A stretch of DNA of 64,000 nucleotides from Burkholderia aenigmatica (lineage in GTDB: Bacteria; Pseudomonadota; Gammaproteobacteria; Burkholderiales; Burkholderiaceae). Under the pieces are notes generated by a model. That model had not been told where the DNA came from and ran no database searches. It saw only the letters and a list, made by a program, of their open reading frames with translations. The DNA lies in NCBI RefSeq assembly GCF_902499175.1, contig NZ_CABVQC010000001.1, positions 305,103 to 369,102 on the forward strand, written 5' to 3'. Position 1 is the first letter of the stretch, and each line of letters starts with the position of its first letter. Position numbers and translations under genes: made by a program. Positions 53,764-62,009 of this stretch are shown here, piece by piece.

Positions 53764-54324
53764 CTACGCGGCCGCGACGGAAAGCGCATGCGGGCGCAGT
53801 TGCGGCACCGCGCGATCGACGGCGAGCGCGATACGCGCGCGCAATGCCGGGTTCGCGATCTGGTACTGGTCGAAATCGCTTTCGGATGCGTACACGCCGA
53901 TCGGCAGCGTGCGGGCCTGGAAGAAGCTGAACAGCGGACGGAGCTGATGGTCGATCACGAGCGCATGACGCTCGCTGCCACCGGTGGCTGCCAGCAGCAC
54001 GGGCACGTCGATCAGCGCTTCGTGATGCACGAGGTCGAACAGGTGCTTGAAGAGGCCCGTGTACGACGCGCGATACACGGGGCTTGCGACGACGAGCGCA
54101 TCGGCCGTCTCGATCGCGCGGATCTGCGCGTCGAGGTCGGCCGGTACCTGCTTGCGCGTCAGCGCGCCGGCCAGTCGGCCGCCGATCTCGCCGAGTTCGA
54201 TCAGCCTCGTGTCGATCGGCAGCGCCGCGCCGAGTGCCGCGACGATCGCGTCGGTCAGCACCCGCGTGCGCGACGGCCGTTGCAGGCCGCCCGATATCGC
54301 GACCACGTTGATTGCATTGCTCAT
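53764..54324 (-). CDS. msuE: NADH-dependent FMN reductase (MsuE/SfnE)
   Basis: A 186-residue flavodoxin-like reductase: VVAISGGLQRPSRTRVLTDA, ETADALVVASPVYRASYTGL, FKHLFDLVHHEALIDVPVLL. It supplies FMNH2 to SfnG and other two-component monooxygenases. The ATG at 54324 is chosen because the longer frame, to 54396, would run through the sigma-54 promoter at 54380-54395. First gene of the sfn operon. Confidence 0.93.
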   Translation of the reverse strand: MSNAINVVAISGGLQRPSRTRVLTDAIVAALGAALPIDTRLIELGEIGGRLAGALTRKQVPADLDAQIRAIETADALVVASPVYRASYTGLFKHLFDLVHHEALIDVPVLLAATGGSERHALVIDHQLRPLFSFFQARTLPIGVYASESDFDQYQIANPALRARIALAVDRAVPQLRPHALSVAAA

Positions 54325-54379
54325 CGGTTGCATTCCCATTGTCGAGTCGGGTGCCGACGCCCCCGTCATGTCATGGGTC

Positions 54380-54395
54380 AGCAAGGAGCGTGCCA
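54380..54395 (-). promoter_or_regulatory. Sigma-54 promoter of the msuE-sfnG-sfnB operon
   Basis: Read on the minus strand, TGGCACG-CTCC-TTGCT matches the -24/-12 consensus TGGCACG-N4-TTGCW at every position. Transcription would start near 54368, giving a ~45-base leader before the msuE ATG. The activator SfnR is encoded nearby. Confidence 0.9.
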
Positions 54396-54550
54396 TTTCG
54401 ACGATCGCGACAAAAAACGATCGTCTGCATGACGAAATGCATTGCGATCGACGGCCTGTCGCAGCGCACCCGCCGATTGCGGCATGTTGATAAGCCTGCC
54501 AGCCACGGCATCACATCCATATTCCGCAGCGCGATGAACTGGGGGAAACA

Positions 54551-54585
54551 GCGCTGCTGATGCGCTGCTGCGTGATCAGCAGCGC
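54551..54585. promoter_or_regulatory. Inverted repeat with a 17-bp dyad, candidate SfnR enhancer site
   Basis: GCGCTGCTGAT (54551-54561) and ATCAGCAGCGC (54575-54585) are exact complements, with an inner copy of GCGCTGCTG. Within it, 54566-54582 is the reverse complement of CTGCTGATCACGCAGCA at 54860-54876. It lies ~155-205 bases upstream of the sigma-54 promoter, a normal enhancer distance. Confidence 0.6.
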
Positions 54586-54859
54586 AGTGCGCGCCAAGCA
54601 CGTTTTTCCGTTTCGACACGGATTCCGGCAGGCACGCGGCGTCCGTCAGGTTGCATCGGCGTCCGCTTGCCGCGTTCATGCGCCCGCGCGACGCATCGTG
54701 TCCCTGCGGTAGCGTCGGCATGGCCGCTGCATCGTCACTTTGCATGCCGCCGATCGCTGCGCCGCACGACCTCGCCGCGCGCGGCTGCGTCCAGCGCAGC
54801 AATCCGGCATTGGTTATCAGAAATCGATGTTTCCCGCGTGGCGCAAAACGTTGAACACT

Positions 54860-54876
54860 CTGCTGATCACGCAGCA
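54860..54876. promoter_or_regulatory. Second copy of the 17-bp dyad, before the sfnC-like gene
   Basis: CTGCTGATCACGCAGCA, with outer arms TGCTG/CAGCA, 64 bases upstream of the sfnC-like ATG. The exact repeat in opposite orientation at 54566-54582 suggests one regulator binds both. Confidence 0.6.
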
Positions 54877-54940
54877 CCCGGTCAGCAACGCCCATCGCGA
54901 CCTGACCGTTTTCGTGCAGCGACCCGACGCATTCATCGCC

Positions 54941-56169
54941 ATGACCTCCATTTCCGTATCGCCCCGCGCGGAAAGCCTGCGCGTCGTCACGCCGCCCCGC
55001 GACGAACCGGCGCCCCCTGACGCCCTGCAAATCGCCGAGCGCCTGGCGACCGGCTTTACCCGCACCGCGGCCGAGCGCGACGAGCAGGGCGGCACGCCGA
55101 AGGCCGAGCGCGACCAGTTGCGCGACAGCGGCCTGCTCGCGCTGAGCATCCCGGCCGCCTACGGCGGCTTCGGCGCGGGCTGGCGCACGACGCTCGACGT
55201 CGTTCGCGTACTCGCGGCCGCCGACAGTTCGCTCGCGCACGTGTTCGGCTTCCATCACCTGATGCTCGCAACCGTGCGGCTGTTCGGCGCGCCCGCGCAG
55301 TGGGAATCGTGGTTCGAGCGCACCGCGCGCCAGCAGTGGTTCTGGGGTAACGCGCTGAATCCGCTCGACGCGCGCACGGTCAGCCGCTCGCGCGGCGCAT
55401 GGCGCGAATTCAGCGGCCAGAAGAGCTTCTGTTCGGGGGCGCTCGATTCGCAGATGCTGATCGCGTCCGCGCACGACGCCGAGACGCGCACGTTCCTGAT
55501 CGCCGCCGTGCCGACGCAGCGCAGCGGCATCTCGATCGCCGACGACTGGAACAACATCGGCCAGCGCCAGACCGACAGCGGCACGGTCACGTTCGAGCAA
55601 GTGCGCGTCGAGGATCACGAACTGTTGACGGATCCCGGCCCGCTGTCGACGCCGTTCGCGTGCCTGCGCCCGCTCGTCGCGCAGCTCGTGCTGACGAACG
55701 TGTATCTCGGCATCGCCGAAGCCGCGTTCAACGACGCGCGGCACTACACGCTGCACGAGGCACGGCCGTGGCCCGGCGCGCAGGTCGCGAGCACCGGCGA
55801 CGATCCGTACATCCTCGGCCAGTACGGCGAATTCTGGGTCGGGCTCGAAGCCGCACGCGTACTCGCCGATCGCGCGGCGGACCGCCTCGATGCCGCGTGG
55901 GCACGCGATGCGGCGCTCACGCATGCGGAGCGTGGCCAGGTTGCGCTCGCCACGGCAGCCGCGAAGGTGTCGGCCGCGCGCACCGGGCTCGATCTCTGCA
56001 CCCGCATGTTCGACGTCGCCGGTGCACGCGCGACGCACGGCGCGCTGCGGCTCGACCGACACTGGCGCAACCTGCGCACTCATACGCTCCACGACCCGCT
56101 CGCCTACAAAGTTCGCGAGATCGGCGAATGGGCGCTCAAGCGAACCTATCCGACGCCGGGCTTCTACTC

Positions 56170-56173
<4 letters not shown>
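54941..56173 (+). CDS. SfnC-like flavoprotein (acyl-CoA dehydrogenase fold)
   Basis: A 410-residue acyl-CoA dehydrogenase-fold protein related to SfnB/Dsz[41 protein letters not shown], and C-terminal [20 protein letters not shown]. In Pseudomonas the sfnECR operon places such a gene just before sfnR, as here, so I call it SfnC-like. The ATG at 54941 gives normal length; the frame is open further upstream. Its stop overlaps the sfnR start (GTGA), coupling the two. Confidence 0.85.
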
Positions 56174-57258
<1,085 letters not shown>

Positions 57259-57505
57259 CCGCGTATGGGGGCGCGCCGCCGCCCCGCTCCGGCGCGATCG
57301 CGCCGCGATCCGTGCAGCAACGTCCGAACCTGATGTATCGTGGCGCGAAGCGTGCGCCGCGTCTCGCCCCCGCATACGGTCATCCCATACATGGCCGCCT
57401 GCCCCCGGCGACAGCGCGCCCGCACGATCCTCCGCAACACGAAAGGCCGTCCGGCGCCCGTGTAGGCCCGGCCGAGCCTCGTTCACCCGTCCGGAATCCG
57501 TCGCC

Positions 57506-59206
57506 ATGAAAAAGCTTGTCAACCGCCCGTCCGATGTCGTGCGAGAAATGCTGGAAGGCATTGCACGGCAGTCGCCGCATGTCGCGATCCTCGGCGACGA
57601 GCACGTGCTCGTCCGCCAGCCGCTGCCCGAGCCGGCACAGCGCGCCGTCGCCGTCCTCTCCGGCGGCGGCAGCGGCCACGAGCCCGCGCACGGCGGCTAC
57701 GTCGGCGAAGGGATGCTGAGCGCAGCCGTCTGCGGCGAAGTGTTCACGTCGCCGTCCACCGACGCGGTGCTCGCCGCGATCCGCGCCAGCGCCGGCCCGA
57801 ATGGCGCGCTGCTGATCGTGAAGAACTACACGGGCGACCGGCTCAATTTCGGGCTCGCCGCCGAGCTCGCGCGGGCCGAAGGTATTCCGGTCGAAACGGT
57901 CATCGTCGCCGACGACGTCTCGCTGCGCGGCCGTGTCGAGCGTGGCCAGCGGCGCGGGATCGCCGGCACCGTGCTGATCCACAAGCTCGCCGGCGCGGCC
58001 GCCGCGCGCGGTCTGCCGCTCGCCCGCGTCGCGGCGATCGCGCGCGACGCGGCGGCCGAGCTCGGCACGATGGGTGTCGCGCTAGACGGCTGCACGATCC
58101 CGGGCGCCGACAAGTCGGGCTTCAGCCTCGCCGATCACGAGATCGAACTCGGCCTCGGCATCCACGGCGAGAAAGGCGTCGAACGCCGCGCGCCGCTGCC
58201 GGCCGATGCGCTGGTCGACACGCTGCTGTCGAGCATCGTCGCCGATCTCGTGCTCGACCGCGGCGAGCGGGTCGCGCTGTTCGTCAACGGCCTCGGCGCG
58301 ACGCCCGACATGGAACTCGCGATCGTGCTGCGCGCCGCGTACGACAACCTGCACCGGCGCGGCATCGTCGTTGCGCGCGCGTGGGCCGGCACGTTCCTGT
58401 CGGCACTGAACATGCCCGGCTGCTCGATCTCGGTGCTGCGGCTGAACGACGAACGCGCGGTGCTGCTCGACGCGCCGACGCAGGCGCGCGCATGGCCGGG
58501 CGGCGGTGCCGTGAATACGCAGATCCGCGTGGCCGCGGCCGCTGCGCAGGAAGCACCGCTGCCGCCGCTCGATGCGGCCGGCCACGCGTGGGCGGCGCGC
58601 CTGCAACCGGCGCTGCACGCGGTCGCGCAGACGCTGATCGATCACGAGCAGACGCTGACGGATCTCGATGCGGCGGCCGGCGACGGCGATCTCGGCGCAA
58701 GCATGCTGCGCGCCGCCCAGGCAATCCTCGCACTGCCGGAAGCCGCATGCGGCACGCCGGCCGGCGCACTTGCGGCGCTCGGCGCCGCGTTGCGCCGCGC
58801 GATCGCCGGCAGTTCGGGGCCGTTCTATGCAACCGCACTGCTGCGCGCGTCGCGCCGGCTGGCCGATATCGCCGAGCCGTCGGCACGCGACTGGGCCGCG
58901 GCGTTCCGCGGCGCGGTGGATTCGATCAGCGAACTGGGCGGCGCACACGCCGGCGACCGGACGATGCTCGATGCGCTGGTACCGGCCGTCGCGGCATTCG
59001 AGCGCGCACTCGACAACGATCGCGATCCCGCCAGCGCATGGGCGGCCGCGGTCGAAGCCGCCGAGCACGGTGCGCAGGAAACGGCACGCATGACGCCGCG
59101 CGCGGGGCGCGCGAGCTATCTCGGCGAACGCGCGATCGGCACGCCGGACGGCGGCGCGGTGGCGGTGTCGTACTGGGTGCGTGCGTTGCAGACGCACGTC
59201 GGGTGA
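57506..59206 (+). CDS. Single-chain ATP-dependent dihydroxyacetone kinase (DhaK-DhaL)
   Basis: A 566-residue fusion. The DhaK part (1-330) has SGGGSGHEPAHGGYVGEGML and the substrate-binding His220 in GLGIHGEKG. After a linker, the DhaL part (~365-560) binds ATP, with AAGDGDLGASML, then GSSGPFYATALLRASR and GDRTMLDALVPAV. It phosphorylates dihydroxyacetone with ATP directly rather than through PTS proteins. It is monocistronic with its own terminator. Confidence 0.93.
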   Translation: MKKLVNRPSDVVREMLEGIARQSPHVAILGDEHVLVRQPLPEPAQRAVAVLSGGGSGHEPAHGGYVGEGMLSAAVCGEVFTSPSTDAVLAAIRASAGPNGALLIVKNYTGDRLNFGLAAELARAEGIPVETVIVADDVSLRGRVERGQRRGIAGTVLIHKLAGAAAARGLPLARVAAIARDAAAELGTMGVALDGCTIPGADKSGFSLADHEIELGLGIHGEKGVERRAPLPADALVDTLLSSIVADLVLDRGERVALFVNGLGATPDMELAIVLRAAYDNLHRRGIVVARAWAGTFLSALNMPGCSISVLRLNDERAVLLDAPTQARAWPGGGAVNTQIRVAAAAAQEAPLPPLDAAGHAWAARLQPALHAVAQTLIDHEQTLTDLDAAAGDGDLGASMLRAAQAILALPEAACGTPAGALAALGAALRRAIAGSSGPFYATALLRASRRLADIAEPSARDWAAAFRGAVDSISELGGAHAGDRTMLDALVPAVAAFERALDNDRDPASAWAAAVEAAEHGAQETARMTPRAGRASYLGERAIGTPDGGAVAVSYWVRALQTHVG

Positions 59207-59217
59207 AGCGTGAAGGT

Positions 59218-59240
59218 TGAAGGCGCGGAGCGCGCCTTCA
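59218..59240 (+). terminator. Hairpin after the dihydroxyacetone kinase gene
   Basis: TGAAGGCGCG (59218-59227) pairs perfectly with CGCGCCTTCA (59231-59240) across GAG, 12 bases past the stop. There is no long T-run. Confidence 0.6.
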
Positions 59241-59349
59241 ATGCATCGGCACGCATGACGTCACGTCTCGTCACGTGCCGATGCCGCGAATCGCTGCGAT
59301 GCGGGCGGCGTCACCTCCGCCGACTCCGCCTCGAACCGTCCGCACTCCA

Positions 59350-59811
59350 TCAGCGCGTTTTCGTCCGCCCGGGCAACAACGCCGCGCCGACCGACGCCGC
59401 ACCGAAACTCGCGAGCCAGCACCAGTAGCCGATCGCATCGAGATGCACGGGTTCGACGTCCCCCGCTTCGTTGACGGCGATCCGGTGCTGCGTCAGGAAG
59501 CTCATCCCGAACAGCAACGCCAGTCCGGCCAGCACGACCGCCTGGGCGCGGTAGCGCTTCGCCGTCAGCAGCCAGGCCGCGAACACGAGCGGATTCGCAA
59601 GCCAGGCATAGATGCCGCCGAGCACGCCCATCCAGCCCGTCAGCAGCACTTGCCAGCCGTCGGCCCACGGATGCGGGACGGGCGCGCCGGTGCGGAACGG
59701 CGCGGTGAACATGGCGACCAGATAGAACAGCACGCTGATCGCGAGCAGCACGGTCGTGGCGCGACCCATCGGCGGGCGAACGGGTGCGGTGGTGGGGATC
59801 GATGTGTTCAT
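59350..59811 (-). CDS. Small membrane protein, four helices, unknown
   Basis: A 153-residue protein with four hydrophobic segments (about 17-40, 55-75, 83-105 and 125-145), e.g. TTVLLAISVLFYLVAMFTAP and WMGVLGGIYAWLANPLVFAA. No family is recognised. The ATG at 59811 gives a normal N-terminus; an upstream in-frame start is less likely. It is convergent with the kinase gene and 58 bases downstream of the DUF1330 gene on the same strand. Confidence 0.75.
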   Translation of the reverse strand: MNTSIPTTAPVRPPMGRATTVLLAISVLFYLVAMFTAPFRTGAPVPHPWADGWQVLLTGWMGVLGGIYAWLANPLVFAAWLLTAKRYRAQAVVLAGLALLFGMSFLTQHRIAVNEAGDVEPVHLDAIGYWCWLASFGAASVGAALLPGRTKTR

Positions 59812-59869
59812 GGGCGGGGCGGGTGCCCGGCGTCGCAACGCGCCGCCGGAAACGCTCGATGCGGGTCGT

Positions 59870-60157
59870 TCAGACGCCTTCGACCAGCACGGCGCGATAG
59901 CGCGCGCCCTTCAACCGGTGCTGGGCGACGGTCTGGTATTCGGGGCCGTGATACCACGCGTGCGCGGCTTCCTTCGACGGGAACTCGACGATCACGACGC
60001 CTTCCGGGCCTTCGCCCTCGAGCGTTTCCTGCGCCCCGTAAGCCGCGAGCACCTTCACCGGATGCCCGGCGAGCGTCGCGCCGACCTTGCTCTGGTAGAG
60101 GTCGAATTCCTGCGGGTCCTGCATGCTTTCCCGTGTAAACACAATGTAGGTGGCCAA
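59870..60157 (-). CDS. DUF1330 protein
   Basis: A 95-residue ferredoxin-like alpha/beta protein. The DUF1330 signatures are YIVFTRESMQDPQEFDLYQS, ETLEGEGPEGVVIVEFPSKE, AAHAWYHGPEYQTVAQHRLK. Function is unknown in the family. It lies 58 bases upstream of the small membrane protein gene and follows a hairpin. Confidence 0.9.
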   Translation of the reverse strand: MATYIVFTRESMQDPQEFDLYQSKVGATLAGHPVKVLAAYGAQETLEGEGPEGVVIVEFPSKEAAHAWYHGPEYQTVAQHRLKGARYRAVLVEGV

Positions 60158-60277
60158 GATACGTGCTCCTGATGCGATGCGTGGAAGGTAGACGGGCCGG
60201 CCGTGCGCCGCACCGTTCGGCAGGATGGCACGCGACCTGCTCGCAGCTTACAGGGGTTTGCCGACGAACGTCAGGGC

Positions 60278-60301
60278 CCGCCCGGGTGCACGCCCGGGCG
60301 G
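60278..60301 (-). terminator. GC hairpin downstream of the MaoC-like gene
   Basis: CCGCCCGGG (60278-60286) pairs with CCCGGGCGG (60293-60301) across TGCACG, ~70 bases past the MaoC-like stop and upstream of the DUF1330 gene. There is no T-run. Confidence 0.45.
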
Positions 60302-60370
60302 CGACAGCGTGCGGCAACGGCCATCCGCGGACGGATTTTGCCGCGTCGCGGATGAACGAACAGGCGCCCG

Positions 60371-61231
60371 TTACGCCAGGGTTGCGGTGGCCTGCATCGT
60401 CAGCCAGCCGTCGCGATCCTTCGCCCACAGCTCGATCGAATTGCCGTCGTCCGACGGCTTGCCGCACAGCGTGAACGGCTCCCCGTCGAAGGTCGGACGC
60501 ACCGCGCGGAACGCGAAGCTCGCGAGCGTCGCACCGGGCCGTTCGCGATGCACGAGATCGACGAGCAGCGTCGCGATCAGCGGGCCGTGCACGACGAGCC
60601 CCGGGTAGCCTTCCTCCTGCGTCACGTAACTGCGGTCATAGTGGATGCGGTGACCGTTGAAGGTCAGCGCCGAATAGCGGAACAGCAGCACGGCGTCGGC
60701 CGTGATCGTGCGCGACCACGTCTCGCCTGCCGGCGCCGCGATCGGCTTCGGCGCGGGCGCACCCGGCCGCGGCGCATCGCGATAGACGATGTCGTGCTCC
60801 TCCTCGACGCACAGCGCGCCGTCGCATTCGATCCGGTGCTGCACCGTCACGAATACGAGCCGGCCGCTGCGGCCCGTCTTGTCCTCGAGGTTCGCGATCG
60901 TCGATTCGCGCGTCGCGCGCCGCCCGGTGCGCAGCGGTGCATGGAACGTCAGGCGGCCGCCGGCCCACATGCGGCGCGGCAACGGCACGGGCGGCAGGAA
61001 GCCGCCGCGCTTCGGGTGGCCATCGGGGCCGACTTCGGCCAGCGGCGCGACCGGCAGGAAATAGAGCCAGTGCCACATCGGCGGCACGACGTCGCCGGGC
61101 GACGGACGGTCGAGCGTGGCGGCCAGCGCGTTCAGCGGGAACGCGGTGATGTCGTCGCCGAGCGTTTCGGTCTTGCCAAGCCAAGCGTCGAGCGACGCCG
61201 GGGCGGGGGGCTGCGAGGATGAGGTCGACAC
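60371..61231 (-). CDS. MaoC-like dehydratase (mesaconyl-CoA / FAS1-type hydratase)
   Basis: A 286-residue double-hotdog protein. The N-terminal part (VPPMWHWLYFLPVAPLAEVG, PLPRRMWAGGRLTFHAPLRT) matches FAS1-like dehydratase N-domains. The C-terminal hotdog carries the hydratase motif NGHRIHYDRSYVTQEEGYPG, then LVVHGPLIATLL. Related proteins hydrate mesaconyl-C4-CoA or similar. GTG at 61231 with GGAG upstream is the chosen start; no ATG fits. It is divergent from the MarR gene. Confidence 0.85.
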   Translation of the reverse strand: MSTSSSQPPAPASLDAWLGKTETLGDDITAFPLNALAATLDRPSPGDVVPPMWHWLYFLPVAPLAEVGPDGHPKRGGFLPPVPLPRRMWAGGRLTFHAPLRTGRRATRESTIANLEDKTGRSGRLVFVTVQHRIECDGALCVEEEHDIVYRDAPRPGAPAPKPIAAPAGETWSRTITADAVLLFRYSALTFNGHRIHYDRSYVTQEEGYPGLVVHGPLIATLLVDLVHRERPGATLASFAFRAVRPTFDGEPFTLCGKPSDDGNSIELWAKDRDGWLTMQATATLA

Positions 61232-61290
61232 GTGCGGATTCTCCGGAATGCTTGCAACGGTCCCAATATGCACGCCACGCGCCGTTTCGC

Positions 61291-61318
61291 GAAGCCGGAT
61301 TTCCCGAACCCCGGCTTC
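61291..61318. promoter_or_regulatory. GAAGCCGG-N12-CCGGCTTC inverted repeat
   Basis: A perfect 8-bp dyad in the 298-base divergent region between the MaoC-like and MarR genes, 60-87 bases upstream of the MaoC-like start. It may be an operator or leader hairpin. Confidence 0.35.
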
Positions 61319-61486
61319 CGATCCGCCTGACCTGCCGGACGACTTTCGTCTGACCATTCGATCGCGGCCGCCGCCCGCGCCCCCGGCGCCGACAACCTTA
61401 CAGCTTGACCATCCCCGGCACGCCGCCTAAATTGCTTCAAACGGGCCGGCCGCGCCGTGAGCGACGTGTCATACGGGTGACAAAAA

Positions 61487-61502
61487 CGATAGTTTGCTAT
61501 CG
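61487..61502. promoter_or_regulatory. CGATAG-N4-CTATCG dyad, candidate MarR operator
   Basis: A perfect 6-bp inverted repeat around TTTG in an AT-rich patch, 28-43 bases before the MarR ATG. The ATAGTTTGCTAT core resembles known MarR/SlyA-type sites. Confidence 0.65.
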
Positions 61503-61529
61503 AATTATTTTGCCCCTATCATCTCGCCC

Positions 61530-62009
61530 ATGACCAATCTGCACGACCTCCGCCTCGCCGTCAGCAGCCTGCTCGTGTTGTCCGCGCGCAAGTGGCGCCG
61601 CACCAGTGACGGCGTGCTGAACGCGTACAACGTGTCCGAAGCCTGCGCGACGCCGCTGCTGATCGCCGGCCGCCTCGGCGAAGGCGTGCGGCAAGGCACG
61701 CTCGCCGAACACGTCGGCATCGAAGGGCCGTCGCTCGTGCGCCTGCTCGACCAGCTGTGCGCGGCCGGCCTCGCGCGCCGCGACGAGGATCCGCACGACC
61801 GCCGCGCGAAGACGATCTCGCTGACGGCCGCCGGCCGCGCGGTCACCGCGAAGATGGAAGAAGACCTGCGCGCGCTGCGCGCCCAGGTGCTCAAGGGTGT
61901 CACGCGCGCCGATCTCGAAGCGACGCTGCGCGTGCTCGACGCCTTCAATGCATCCGAGTCGCACACGCCCGCCGCGCGTGCGTCCCACACCGGCAACGCC
62001 ACGTCATGA
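61530..62009 (+). CDS. MarR-family regulator of the FUSC exporter
   Basis: A 159-residue MarR protein. The winged helix has GTLAEHVGIEGPSLVRLLDQ, then RRDEDPHDRRAKTISLTAAG. The ATG at 61530 is used; an in-frame TTG at 61494 lies inside the dyad and is unlikely. Its stop overlaps the start of the FUSC gene (ATGA), so regulator and exporter are translationally coupled, and the upstream dyad implies autorepression relieved by an aromatic ligand. Confidence 0.92.
   Translation: MTNLHDLRLAVSSLLVLSARKWRRTSDGVLNAYNVSEACATPLLIAGRLGEGVRQGTLAEHVGIEGPSLVRLLDQLCAAGLARRDEDPHDRRAKTISLTAAGRAVTAKMEEDLRALRAQVLKGVTRADLEATLRVLDAFNASESHTPAARASHTGNATS

Larger units (their letters stand above)
54325..54940. other. 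616-base divergent control region of the sfn genes
   Basis: No gene. It holds a consensus sigma-54 promoter for msuE (54380-54395), a large inverted repeat (54551-54585) and two copies of a 17-bp dyad (54566-54582, 54860-54876). The promoter of the plus-strand sfnC-like gene is not evident; it may be a sigma-70 type. Confidence 0.7.

Noticed and set aside
54841..54856. A second sigma-54 promoter before the sfnC-like gene (TGGCGC ... TTGAA)
   Set aside because: The spacing is one base too long and the -12 GC is missing.
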